The translations under genes and the position numbers were made by a program. From assembly GCF_945915485.1 (NCBI RefSeq), contig NZ_CAMEFJ010000015.1:1-40521 (forward strand): DNA of 40,521 nucleotides, read 5' to 3'. The notes beneath the pieces were generated by a model. That model was not told the origin of the DNA. It searched no databases and saw only the letters and a program-made list of their open reading frames with translations. Shown here piece after piece: positions 23,198-31,464 of the stretch; the first letter of the stretch is position 1, and each line of letters opens with the position of its first letter. The stretch is from an uncultured Agrococcus sp. Its GTDB lineage: Bacteria; Actinomycetota; Actinomycetes; Actinomycetales; Microbacteriaceae.

Positions 23198-25993
23198 ATG
23201 CCCGATGCCCCCAGCACACCATCCCTCGAAGAGTACGCCCTCGAACGCTCGACGCACGGGCCGGTGCCGAGCGCGCCGACGGCCGACGAGCGTCGCGAAT
23301 CCCCCGCTCTCGAGCGTGCAACGGGTATGGCCTCCAGCACGTGGCGCATTCGCAGCGATGTGTGGGAGTATCTGCGCTACTCGGTGAAGCAGCTGGCGCT
23401 CGGCCGCGAAATGCACGAGGTCGCGCCCGATAGCGAAGTGTTCCGATCGCTGCGCGCCCTCGAGACCATCGAGCTGTACTGGGCGGGGTTCGGGCAGCGC
23501 TACGTTGCCGCGATTCGCAAACAGATCGAGCAGCGGCAGTTCTCCGCGGCACTCGAGGCGATCGGTCGCGTTGTGCACCGTCTGCGCGGCGAACAGCCGA
23601 ACGAAGCAGCCCAGGAGCCGATGGAGGATGCTCGCGAGGCTGCCGAGGAACAGAACGACAGGGATACTCGCCCCCGGTTCGAGGTGCTCGTCGTCGACGA
23701 GACCACGGCGAACGACCGCGACGAGATGATGGACCGCGGGCTGCGGCTCCGGAACACGGCCGACACCTTCATTTACGACTACGTCATCGTGCCGTCCATG
23801 GAAGACGCGATCGCCGCCGTGCTGACGAACCCGAACATCCTCGCCTGCGTCATCCGGCCGGGCTTCAGCGATCACACGAAGCAGCGACTCAGCCGAGACC
23901 TCATGAGCACGATCGAGCTGGCCAAGAACGACCGCGATCCGGTAGATGCACCGAAAACGCTGCTGTCGTCAGTGCGCAGGGTGCTGACCCTCGCGGATGC
24001 GCTGCACGAGTTGCGCCCCGAGCTCGATCTGTATCTCGTCAGCGGTGCACACGTTGAAGACCTCGCGGGAGTCCTCACGCACCGATTCCGGCGCGTGTTC
24101 CGGCGAGAGGACCATCTCGAGCTCCATCTGTCGCTGCTTCGCAGAATCTCGCACCTCTTCGACACACCCTTCTTCGACGCCATCCGAGAGCACGCCCGTC
24201 GCCCCGTCGGTGTCTTCCATGCACTGCCGATCGCTCGCGGCGGCTCGGTCATCTCTTCCCAGTGGGTCAGCGATCTCGCGGAATTCTACGGGCTCAATCT
24301 CCTGCTCGCGGAGACGAGTGCGACCTCCGGCGGCCTCGACTCGCTGCTGGCACCGCAGGGCACGATCAAAAAGGCCCAGGATCTCGCGGCACGCGCCTTC
24401 GGTGCTCAGAGGACGTTCTTCGTGACGAATGGCACATCCACGGCGAACAAGATCGTGCACCAGGCTGTCGCAGCGCAGGGGGACGTCGTTCTCGTCGATC
24501 GGAACTGCCACAAGTCGCACCACCACGCCCTCATGCTGACGGGCGCTCGCCCCGCCTACCTGGAGGCGTATCCCCTCAACGAGTTCGCGTTCTACGGCGC
24601 GGTGCCCATCAGCCGCGTCAAGCAACTGCTGCTCGACTATCGCGCTGCCGGGCGTCTCGACGAAGTGCGCATGATCACGCTGACGAATTGCACATTCGAC
24701 GGCATCGTCTACGACCCGGAACGCGTGATGTCCGAGTGCCTGGCGATCAAGCCCGACCTCATCTTCCTGTGGGACGAAGCGTGGTTCGCGTTCGGTGCCT
24801 TCCATCCCGTGACGCGACGCAGAACCGCCATGGCTGCTGCGAAACGCCTCGAAGAGCGGCTCCGGACCGATGGTCATGCGCGCGAGTACAGGCAGCAGCG
24901 CGAACGCCTCGTCGATAGCGATGGCAACCCCGCGGCCGACAGCGTGTGGCTGGAGGAGCGGCTCCTGCCGCCGCCCGATGCCCGCATCCGCGTATACGCG
25001 ACGCAGTCGACGCACAAAACGCTCACGGCCCTGCGGCAGGGGTCGATGATCCATGTCTGGGATCACGATTGGAAGCGCGGCGCGGAGGAGGCCTTCCACG
25101 AGGCCTTCATGACCCACACGTCGACATCGCCGAACTACCAGATCCTCGCCTCGCTCGACCTCGGCCGCCGCCAGGTGGAGATGGAGGGCTTCAAACTCGT
25201 GCAGGCGCAGCTGGACCTCGGAACAGCGCTGGCATCCGCGATCGCCCGGCATCCCGTGCTGCGTCGCACCTTCAGGGTGCTCACGACCCACGAGCTCGTG
25301 CCCGAGCGCTTCCGGGAGAGCCAGCGGCCGATGCCGCTGCGCGTAGGACTCGCGGAGATGTGGCGTGCGTGGTGCTACGACGAGTTCGTCGTGGACCCCA
25401 GCCGCGTCACCGTCGAAATCACGAAGACCGGCGTCGACGGCGACACGTTCAAGCACGACCTGCTCATGGACCGCTACGGCATCCAGGTCAATAAGACCAG
25501 CCGCAATACCGTGCTCTTCATGACGAATATCGGCACGAGTCGCAGCTCGATCGCCTACCTGATCGAGGTACTCGTGAAGCTCGCGCAACGGCTCGAGCGC
25601 GACCGCTTGGACATCGACGCCACCGACATCCTGCCGCCCGAAGTGCAGCTGCCTCCCCTGCCCGACTTCAGCTGCTTCGCCGATCAGTTCGCGGCGCCCG
25701 CGGGCCTGCCGGACGGTGACATGAGGAGCGCGTTCTTCGAGGGCCAGCGCTGGGATGCCGTCGAGTACGTGCTGCCGCCACAGTTGCGCGAGCGTGTGGC
25801 CGCGGGGGAACGCGTGGTCTCGGCAGGCTTCATAACGCCGTATCCGCCCGGATTCCCCGTGCTGGTGCCGGGGCAGGTCATCACGAGTGATCTCCTCGCG
25901 TTCATGCGGGAGCTGGATACCCGTGAGATTCACGGCTACGACACCAGACGCGGGTATCGAGTACTGAAGTCGGAGGCCCCACCGAGCGTCTGA
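23198..25993 (+). CDS. PLP-dependent Orn/Lys/Arg-type decarboxylase, large actinobacterial form
   Basis: 931-residue fold-type I decarboxylase, of the group that converts ornithine, lysine or arginine to diamines and CO2. The PLP lysine is Lys607 in ATQSTHKTLTALRQGSM; the upstream core includes FFVTNGTSTANKIV, DRNCHKSHHHAL, and LWDEAWFAFGAFHP with the cofactor Asp. Residues about 160-290 form a receiver-like wing domain (FEVLVVDE, YDYVIVPS). The C-terminal domain follows. It is longer than the E. coli inducible enzymes (710-760 residues), mainly through an N-terminal segment of about 150 residues predicted helical. Substrate preference cannot be assigned and no polyamine antiporter is adjacent. 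It is monocistronic between two terminator-like regions; the start is not supported by a strong ribosome-binding site. Confidence 0.88.
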   Translation: MPDAPSTPSLEEYALERSTHGPVPSAPTADERRESPALERATGMASSTWRIRSDVWEYLRYSVKQLALGREMHEVAPDSEVFRSLRALETIELYWAGFGQRYVAAIRKQIEQRQFSAALEAIGRVVHRLRGEQPNEAAQEPMEDAREAAEEQNDRDTRPRFEVLVVDETTANDRDEMMDRGLRLRNTADTFIYDYVIVPSMEDAIAAVLTNPNILACVIRPGFSDHTKQRLSRDLMSTIELAKNDRDPVDAPKTLLSSVRRVLTLADALHELRPELDLYLVSGAHVEDLAGVLTHRFRRVFRREDHLELHLSLLRRISHLFDTPFFDAIREHARRPVGVFHALPIARGGSVISSQWVSDLAEFYGLNLLLAETSATSGGLDSLLAPQGTIKKAQDLAARAFGAQRTFFVTNGTSTANKIVHQAVAAQGDVVLVDRNCHKSHHHALMLTGARPAYLEAYPLNEFAFYGAVPISRVKQLLLDYRAAGRLDEVRMITLTNCTFDGIVYDPERVMSECLAIKPDLIFLWDEAWFAFGAFHPVTRRRTAMAAAKRLEERLRTDGHAREYRQQRERLVDSDGNPAADSVWLEERLLPPPDARIRVYATQSTHKTLTALRQGSMIHVWDHDWKRGAEEAFHEAFMTHTSTSPNYQILASLDLGRRQVEMEGFKLVQAQLDLGTALASAIARHPVLRRTFRVLTTHELVPERFRESQRPMPLRVGLAEMWRAWCYDEFVVDPSRVTVEITKTGVDGDTFKHDLLMDRYGIQVNKTSRNTVLFMTNIGTSRSSIAYLIEVLVKLAQRLERDRLDIDATDILPPEVQLPPLPDFSCFADQFAAPAGLPDGDMRSAFFEGQRWDAVEYVLPPQLRERVAAGERVVSAGFITPYPPGFPVLVPGQVITSDLLAFMRELDTREIHGYDTRRGYRVLKSEAPPSV

Positions 25994-26068
25994 CCTCCTG
26001 GCCTCCGAGGCACCGCCTCCGTTCGTGCTCGGGCACGCTTCGTGACGCTCCGCGTGGCACCCATGCCA

Positions 26069-26087
26069 ATTGTCAACAATTGACAAT
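26069..26087. promoter_or_regulatory. Perfect palindromic operator upstream of the CDF exporter
   Basis: ATTGTCAA-CAA-TTGACAAT, 8-bp arms with a 3-nt spacer, overlaps the -35 element and spacer of the predicted promoter. Such placement fits repression by a dimeric metal sensor (for instance ArsR/SmtB or CzrA type). No such regulator gene is seen nearby, so the factor would be encoded elsewhere. Confidence 0.6.
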
Positions 26088-26098
26088 CTTGCTACCCT
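26070..26098 (+). promoter_or_regulatory. Predicted sigma-70-type promoter of the CDF exporter
   Basis: TTGTCA (26070-26075) and TACCCT (26093-26098) are separated by 17 nt, close to the actinobacterial TTGnnn / TAnnnT pattern. Transcription would start near 26105, leaving a short leader with AGGAGG before the GTG start at 26118. Confidence 0.5.
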
Positions 26099-26117
26099 GT
26101 ACATCAGGAGGTGCTTC

Positions 26118-27125
26118 GTGAGTTCATGTGACAACTCGTCCCCCGACGGGCACGACTTCAGCCCCGGACACCCGCATCGACCCTCCGTGCAAGGGCAGAG
26201 CGAGGGCGGGCACAGCCACGGCCTCGAGGGCCACGCGACCGCGACGGGCAAGCACCGCAAGCGTCTCCTCTGGGTGCTGGTGATCACGCTCAGCATCTTC
26301 TTGGTGCAGGTGATCGGAGCGTTCATCTCGAACTCCCTCGCGCTCATGGCCGACGCAATGCACATGCTGACGGACGCAACCGGCGTCTTCATCGCACTCA
26401 TCGCCAGCATCCTGGCAACGCTCCCCGCAACTTCGAAGCGCACGTTCGGCCTCATGCGCGTTGAAGTGCTGGCGGCCCTCGCGAACGGCATCATCCTCGG
26501 TGTGATCTCGGTGCTGATCTTCGTCGAGGCCATTCGACGTTTCGGCGCCGAGGCAGAAGTCCATTCGGGCCCGATGCTCATCGCGGCGGTCATCGGAGCG
26601 GTCGCGAACCTGGTTTCCCTGCTGATCCTGCAGTCGGGTCAGAAGGAGAGCCTGAACGTGCGCGGCGCCTATCTCGAAGTGCTGGGCGATCTCCTCGGTT
26701 CGGTCGCCGTCATCATCGCCGGTGTCATCATCCTGTTCACGGACTGGTACATCGTCGACCAGCTCGCATCGATCGCAATAGCCCTCATGATCGCGCCGCG
26801 CGCGTACAGTCTGCTGCGCGACGTCATCCGCGTGCTGCTGGAGGCATCCCCGAAGGGGTTCGATGTCGACACCGCTCGAGGGCACATCCTGGCGATCCCC
26901 AGCGTCGTGGATGCGCACGACATTCACGCCTGGACCATCACCTCCGGCGTCGACGCGTTCTCGGCGCACGTCATCGTCGATGAGGACACGTGGGAGGGCC
27001 GCGACTTCCACGACATCCTCGATGAGGTCCACGCCTGCCTCAGCGAGCACTTCAACATCGAGCACACTACGATTCAACTGGAACCCCAACGCCACGCGGA
27101 CCACGAAAAGAACACGCACAGCTAG
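26118..27125 (+). CDS. Cation diffusion facilitator (Zn/Co/Cd-type exporter)
   Basis: 335-residue inner-membrane metal/proton antiporter. The N terminus is His-rich (GHDFSPGHPHRP, GGHSHGLEGH). Six helices follow; the transport site appears as DAMHMLTD in helix II and YLEVLGDLLG in helix V, where most zinc carriers have HxxxD in both places, so the second site is D-only here. A C-terminal ferredoxin-like cytoplasmic domain (VVDAHDIHAWTITSG) carries further His residues. The start is GTG 26118, with AGGAGG at 6-nt spacing; an open frame from 26070 runs through the promoter and is rejected. It is preceded by a palindromic operator, suggesting metal-dependent induction. The ion (Zn, Co or Cd) is not settled. 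Confidence 0.92.
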   Translation: MSSCDNSSPDGHDFSPGHPHRPSVQGQSEGGHSHGLEGHATATGKHRKRLLWVLVITLSIFLVQVIGAFISNSLALMADAMHMLTDATGVFIALIASILATLPATSKRTFGLMRVEVLAALANGIILGVISVLIFVEAIRRFGAEAEVHSGPMLIAAVIGAVANLVSLLILQSGQKESLNVRGAYLEVLGDLLGSVAVIIAGVIILFTDWYIVDQLASIAIALMIAPRAYSLLRDVIRVLLEASPKGFDVDTARGHILAIPSVVDAHDIHAWTITSGVDAFSAHVIVDEDTWEGRDFHDILDEVHACLSEHFNIEHTTIQLEPQRHADHEKNTHS

Positions 27126-27140
27126 CGGTACGCGCTAGCT
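27120..27140. repeat. 8-bp inverted repeat overlapping the CDF stop
   Basis: AGCTAGCG-GTACG-CGCTAGCT (27120-27140) is a perfect palindrome with a 5-nt centre. It covers the stop codon of the exporter and lies 28 nt before the start of the next regulator gene. It may be a small hairpin terminator or an operator for that GntR protein; there is no T run. Confidence 0.5.
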
Positions 27141-27167
27141 CATCTCACTCGAAGGAAGCCCGGAACC

Positions 27168-27872
27168 ATGAGTGGAATCCAGTCGCTGTCGGCAATAGCC
27201 AGTCGTCCCACCGCCGTGATCATCGCCGATCAGATTCGTGAGCGCATCATCGACGGATCGTTTCGATCGGGTGAGCAGATCAACGAGGTTCACGTCGCCG
27301 CGCAACTGAACGTGTCTCGCGGTCCCGTGCGTGAAGCGCTGGGCCGGCTGGTGCAGGAAGGGCTGCTCGTCTCGCACCGGAATCGCGGCAATTTCGTTCG
27401 GGAGACGACGGAGCACGACGTTGCAGAGGTCTTCGAAGCACGCGAAGTGATCGAGTGCGCAGCGGCCGAGTCGATTACAAAGCAGCGGCCCGAAGCGATT
27501 GCGCGCACAGGGGAAGAACTGCGCGAGTACCTGCCGCTCATGCAGGAGGCCGTCGACGATCGAGATTGGACGCGCATGAGCAGGATCAATATCGAGTTCC
27601 ACACGCATCTCGTCCGCGCCGGTGGCAACGCGCGACTCGATAGGGCCTACGCCACGCTCGCAACGGAGGCGCTGATCTGCATGACGCACCTGCGTCGGTC
27701 GTTCACAGCGGTCGAGGACATTGTGCCGAGTCACCTTCGCGTCATCGAGCTGCTAGAAGCGGGCGACATGGCTGCCGTGCATCTCGAGCTGCACGAACAT
27801 CTTGCCGTCGACGGGCACGAGCTGCACACGCATTCGCACGAGGAAACGCTCCGTCACGGCCGTGACGATTAG
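27168..27872 (+). CDS. GntR-family regulator with FCD domain (second copy type)
   Basis: 234-residue transcription factor. The winged helix is at residues about 12-80 (RERIIDGSFRSGEQINEV, NVSRGPVREALGRLVQEG), and an FCD domain follows with histidines in NIEFHTHLV, PSHLRVIELLEAGD and LELHEHL. The C terminus is unusually His-rich (GHELHTHSHEETLRHG), unlike the regulator at 5.4 kb. GGAAG upstream supports ATG 27168. It is tail-to-tail with the Gfo/Idh/MocA oxidoreductase, with only 3 nt between the two stops, and may control it or a distant operon. Ligand unknown. Confidence 0.88.
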   Translation: MSGIQSLSAIASRPTAVIIADQIRERIIDGSFRSGEQINEVHVAAQLNVSRGPVREALGRLVQEGLLVSHRNRGNFVRETTEHDVAEVFEAREVIECAAAESITKQRPEAIARTGEELREYLPLMQEAVDDRDWTRMSRINIEFHTHLVRAGGNARLDRAYATLATEALICMTHLRRSFTAVEDIVPSHLRVIELLEAGDMAAVHLELHEHLAVDGHELHTHSHEETLRHGRDD

Positions 27873-27875
27873 CTG

Positions 27876-28850
27876 CTACCGCGCTGCCGCCTCGACCGCG
27901 AACGCGACCTCGGCGGCGCGCAGCGCCGCCCGTCCATCCACGAACGGCTCGCCTTCGCCGCCGACCGCACCGACGAACGCCAGCACCGTCGCCTCGTACA
28001 CGTCCCTGCGCTCCCACTCGACCTCCTCGGTTCCGCTGTCGGTCACGAGCTGCACCGATGCGATGGGGTCCGGGTCGAGAAGATTCTCCGCCCGGATCGC
28101 GCCCTGAGAGCCCAGCACTTCAACTCCGGATGTCGCGTGCGGCGTCGTGAACCCGTCGTGGAGCGTGACGAGCACATCGCCCTCCAGCCGCAGCACTGCC
28201 GCGGAAGCATCCAGTGCCGGCCCGTCCCACTCTCCCTGGCGAACCGCGAGCGCCTTGACATCCAGCACCTCTCGCGCACCGAGCAGCGCGAACAGCACGG
28301 ATGCGTCGTGCGGTGTCAGGTCGGGAACAACTCCCGCTCCCTCGCTCGCGCCGAGCCGCCAGGTGCGCAGAAAGTCAGGCAACAGCTTCGCATGTTCGAT
28401 GCGCACAGCACGCACCAGCCCAACCGCACCCGCTTCGAACAGTTCGCGAACCGCCTGCACCGCTCCGGATGCCGCGAGGTGATGATTGACCGCCAGCACG
28501 ACTCCGGCCCGCTCGCAGGCCTCGACGATCGCTCGGGCATCCTCGACCGTTGTCGCCATCGGTTTCTCGAGCAGCACGTGCCATCCGCGTGCCGCCGCTG
28601 CTTCCGCCGCTTGTCGGTGCCGCTCGTTGAGGTTTCCGATGTAGACGGCGTCGATGTCGCCTGCTGCAATGTCTTCGAGCGTTGCAGCCACCGCGGGGAT
28701 GCCGTGCTCGGCCGCGAAATCCGCCCCGTACCCGCCGCTCGAGGTCACGAGGTGCGTGATCTTCTGTTCTGCGGCCCGCAGCGCCGGGATGACGCGATCA
28801 CCCGCGATCCAGCTTGCGCCGACAACAGCCCAACGAAGTGTGCTCTCCAT
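27876..28850 (-). CDS. Gfo/Idh/MocA-family oxidoreductase
   Basis: 324-residue NAD(P)-dependent dehydrogenase of the sugar/inositol-type family. An N-terminal Rossmann domain (RWAVVGASWIAGDRVIPAL) leads to AVYIGNLNERH and the family signature HVLLEKPMATTVEDA, with the catalytic Lys in EKP. The C-terminal domain shows VPDLTPHDASVLFALLG, with the second catalytic His region. The start chosen is ATG 28848-28850; the open frame to 28961 has no ribosome-binding site and starts before the Rossmann fold. The substrate is likely a sugar, polyol or related compound but cannot be named. It is divergent from the trehalose gene. Confidence 0.88.
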   Translation of the reverse strand: MESTLRWAVVGASWIAGDRVIPALRAAEQKITHLVTSSGGYGADFAAEHGIPAVAATLEDIAAGDIDAVYIGNLNERHRQAAEAAAARGWHVLLEKPMATTVEDARAIVEACERAGVVLAVNHHLAASGAVQAVRELFEAGAVGLVRAVRIEHAKLLPDFLRTWRLGASEGAGVVPDLTPHDASVLFALLGAREVLDVKALAVRQGEWDGPALDASAAVLRLEGDVLVTLHDGFTTPHATSGVEVLGSQGAIRAENLLDPDPIASVQLVTDSGTEEVEWERRDVYEATVLAFVGAVGGEGEPFVDGRAALRAAEVAFAVEAAAR

Positions 28851-29040
28851 TGCGATTAACCGTCCTTCGCCGATCCATGCCGGGCGGTCGAGTACCGGCC
28901 CCGTGCTCCATTTCAGCGTAGTGGGCGTTGCGTGCGGAACCCGAAGCGGCCGCTCTCGCATCTCCGTTTAGAACCGGCGCAATCTTCGGTGGGATACTGG
29001 CATTGAGTTCACATCTGCCCCGAGCGTGGAGGAACACGAG

Positions 29041-31320
29041 ATGACAAGCACGAACCCGGCCGAGCCGCAGCGACAACTGGTCGTTGTTTCCAACCGACTC
29101 CCCGTCGACCGGGTGACCGACCCGGACGGCACGGTGCGGTGGCAGACATCTCCCGGAGGGCTCGTCACCGCGATGGAACCGGTCGTGCGCGATCTCGGCT
29201 GCCTCTGGGTCGGCTGGCCGGGCAACGTGGATGAGCAGATCGAGCCGTTCGAGCACGAGACGCTGCGGCTCCACCCGATCACGCTCAGCACCGAGGAGCA
29301 CGAGGGCTACTACGAGGGGCTGTCCAATAGCACGTTCTGGCCGCTCTACCACGACCTCATCGCAACCCCCGACTACCATCGCCCGTGGTGGGATCACTAT
29401 CTGACCGTCAATCAACGATTCGCCGATGTCGTTGCCGAGCAAGCGCCCGAGGGCGCGATCGTCTGGGTGCACGATTATCAGCTGCAGTTGGTGCCGGGGA
29501 TGCTGCGCGAAGTGCGCCCGGATCTCACGATCGCGTTCTTCCTGCACATCCCGTTTCCCGCTCGACGCCTGTTCGGTCAGCTGCCGTGGCGCCGCCAGAT
29601 CATCGAGGGGCTGCTGGGAGCGGACGTCATCGGATTCCAGCGCGTCCAGGATGCCCTGAGCTTCCGCTGGGCCGCTGAACACTACGCCGACGCGCACGCG
29701 AACGGCAACCTCATCGTGGTGCCGGAGACGGCCGATGAGCCTGCGAGAGCCGTGCTCGCGCAGGAGTTTCCGATCTCCATCGACACGGAGTCGCTCGAGT
29801 CGCTCGCGGCAGACCCGGCCGTTCGAGCGCGTGCGAAGGAGATCCGCGAAGAGCTCGGCAACCCGCGAAAGCTCCTGCTGGGCGTCGATCGCCTCGACTA
29901 TACGAAGGGCATCCGTCACCGGCTCAAAGCCTTCGCCGAGCTGCTGGGAGAGGGGGATGTCAAGGCAGGCGAAGCCGTCATGGTGCAGGTCGCCAGCCCG
30001 AGCCGCGAACGCGTCGAAGCCTATAAGCGGCTGAAGTCCGAGGTCGAAGGCACGGTCGGTCAGATCAACGGTCAGCACGGCACGATCGGCTGGTCTCCCG
30101 TCGTCTATCTCCACAGAGGGTTCCCGCGCAGCGAAATGGTGGCGCTGTATCTTGCGGCCGATGTCGTCGTCGTGACGGCACTGCGTGACGGCATGAACCT
30201 CGTCGCGAAGGAGTACGTCGCCTGCCGCGACGACGAGCACGGAGTGCTCGTACTGAGTGAATTCGCGGGCGCCGCTGACGAAATGACGGATGCACTGCTC
30301 GTGAATCCGCACGACATCGATGGGCTCAAATCGTCGTTCCTGCGTGCGATGCACATGCCCGCGGCCGAGCAGCAACGACGGATGAGCGCACTGCGCCACC
30401 AGGTCAAGGAGTACGACGTCGCGCACTGGGCGAACTCCTTCCTGCGCGCCGTGAATCACGCGGCCGACGAGCGTGAGCGACTCGGACGGGGCTCCGACGA
30501 GGACGGCGGCTCGCGCATCCCCGCTCCCGTATTCATCCCGACCAGTCTCGACAGTGCCCTGCGTCGCTTCGCGTCGGAGCCGAACATCATCGTCGCCTGC
30601 GACTTCGACGGAACGCTCGCGCCGATAGCCCGACGCCCGAAGGATGCCCGCATTCTGCCCCGGGCCGAGGAAGCGCTCAGCGCGCTCCAGGGGGCCGACG
30701 GAGTGCACATTGCGTTGATAAGCGGCAGGTCGCTCGACAGCCTGCGCGCAACCGGTGTTCGCACCGACGGACGCGTGCTGTCGGGCTCGCACGGCGTGGA
30801 ACTCACGGGCGTACCGGCATCGTCGAACCCTGGGAACGATCCACTCTCCGATGAGGAGTCCTCGATGCTGCGCCGCCTGCTGCGCCGCCTCCGCAGAGTG
30901 TTCGGCGATGAGCCGGGCGTCAGAATCGAGGAGAAAGCCTTCGGCGTTGCGGTGCACACGCGCGAGGTGCGCAATGACCAACGCTCCGATGAGCTGCTGG
31001 CGGCGGCGGTCGAACTCGGCTCCGACGAAGGCTTCGATGCCAGGAACGGCAAGCGCGTTCGCGAATTCACGGTGCGGCACAGTGACAAGGGCCGAGCACT
31101 GCAGGCTATTCGCGAACAGCTCGCCGCACCCATCCTCTTCTTCGGCGATGACGTCACGGATGAGGACGCCTTCGAGGCGCTCGGGCCCGACGACATCGGC
31201 GTACGCGTTGGCGACGGCGAAACTGCCGCCGCCGAACGCGTGCCGTCGCCGGAGGCCGTTGCCGCAGCGCTTGCCCGCCTTGCGGAACTGCGCACCGGCG
31301 TCGTGATCGGCGCCTCCTAG
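29041..31320 (+). CDS. otsAB: Fused trehalose-6-phosphate synthase / phosphatase
   Basis: 759 residues in two enzymes. Residues about 10-470 are a GT20 synthase that joins UDP- or GDP-glucose to glucose-6-phosphate: VVSNRLPVDR, SPGGLVTA, WVHDYQLQLVP, LHIPFPA, GVDRLDYTKGI and LRDGMNLVAKEY are all present. Residues about 510-745 are a HAD phosphatase: DFDGTLAP with nucleophile Asp521, ISGRSLDSL, GSHGVEL and FFGDDVTDEDAF. Together they make trehalose, an osmolyte and stress protectant. The start is ATG 29041, with GGAGGA 6 nt upstream; the in-frame GTG 29026 overlaps that site. OtsA and OtsB are usually separate genes in bacteria, so the fused order is a notable feature. No treS or treYZ is in the window. 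Confidence 0.94.
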   Translation: MTSTNPAEPQRQLVVVSNRLPVDRVTDPDGTVRWQTSPGGLVTAMEPVVRDLGCLWVGWPGNVDEQIEPFEHETLRLHPITLSTEEHEGYYEGLSNSTFWPLYHDLIATPDYHRPWWDHYLTVNQRFADVVAEQAPEGAIVWVHDYQLQLVPGMLREVRPDLTIAFFLHIPFPARRLFGQLPWRRQIIEGLLGADVIGFQRVQDALSFRWAAEHYADAHANGNLIVVPETADEPARAVLAQEFPISIDTESLESLAADPAVRARAKEIREELGNPRKLLLGVDRLDYTKGIRHRLKAFAELLGEGDVKAGEAVMVQVASPSRERVEAYKRLKSEVEGTVGQINGQHGTIGWSPVVYLHRGFPRSEMVALYLAADVVVVTALRDGMNLVAKEYVACRDDEHGVLVLSEFAGAADEMTDALLVNPHDIDGLKSSFLRAMHMPAAEQQRRMSALRHQVKEYDVAHWANSFLRAVNHAADERERLGRGSDEDGGSRIPAPVFIPTSLDSALRRFASEPNIIVACDFDGTLAPIARRPKDARILPRAEEALSALQGADGVHIALISGRSLDSLRATGVRTDGRVLSGSHGVELTGVPASSNPGNDPLSDEESSMLRRLLRRLRRVFGDEPGVRIEEKAFGVAVHTREVRNDQRSDELLAAAVELGSDEGFDARNGKRVREFTVRHSDKGRALQAIREQLAAPILFFGDDVTDEDAFEALGPDDIGVRVGDGETAAAERVPSPEAVAAALARLAELRTGVVIGAS

Positions 31321-31426
31321 CCCGGGCACAGGCCTCCGCGCATCATGTCTGTCGAGGGCCAAAACCTCGGCTAATGCACACAGCCGACCCCCTATACGGC
31401 AATGGCTCCCCGTATCGACCGATTTT

Positions 31427-31456
31427 CGGCCCCTCCCTCAGATTATGGCGGGGCCG
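31427..31456. terminator. Candidate hairpin between otsAB and acdS
   Basis: CGGCCCC (31427-31433) pairs with GGGGCCG (31450-31456) around a 16-nt loop, between two convergent genes. A second 5-bp hairpin (CGAGG/CCTCG) lies at 31353-31369. Neither is followed by a T run, so termination is only suggested by position. Confidence 0.35.
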
Positions 31457-31464
31457 GGCAGTGC

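Noticed and set aside
19600-23349. 1249-codon open frame on the minus strand opposite the protease
   Set aside because: Its translation is Arg/Val/Asp-rich without domains, and it mirrors codon periodicity of a strongly supported plus-strand protease. It is a high-GC antisense shadow.
24989-25000. CGCGTATACGCG-like palindrome inside the decarboxylase gene, resembling the FadR-type sites
   Set aside because: It lacks the flanking t/a bases of the t.GTa.tAC.a pattern and lies deep within a coding region that accounts for the bases.
23969-26593. 874-codon minus-strand open frame opposite the decarboxylase
   Set aside because: No recognisable motif; the plus strand encodes a complete PLP enzyme with its active-site lysine. 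It also runs across the CDF promoter region.
28966-28996. GTTT ... GGGATA as a SigB-type promoter for otsAB
   Set aside because: The spacing of 21 nt is too long for the known GTTT-N14-17-GGGTAT pattern.
28798-31362. 854-codon minus-strand open frame opposite otsAB
   Set aside because: Shadow of the trehalose gene; its composition is Arg/His-rich and no domain is visible.
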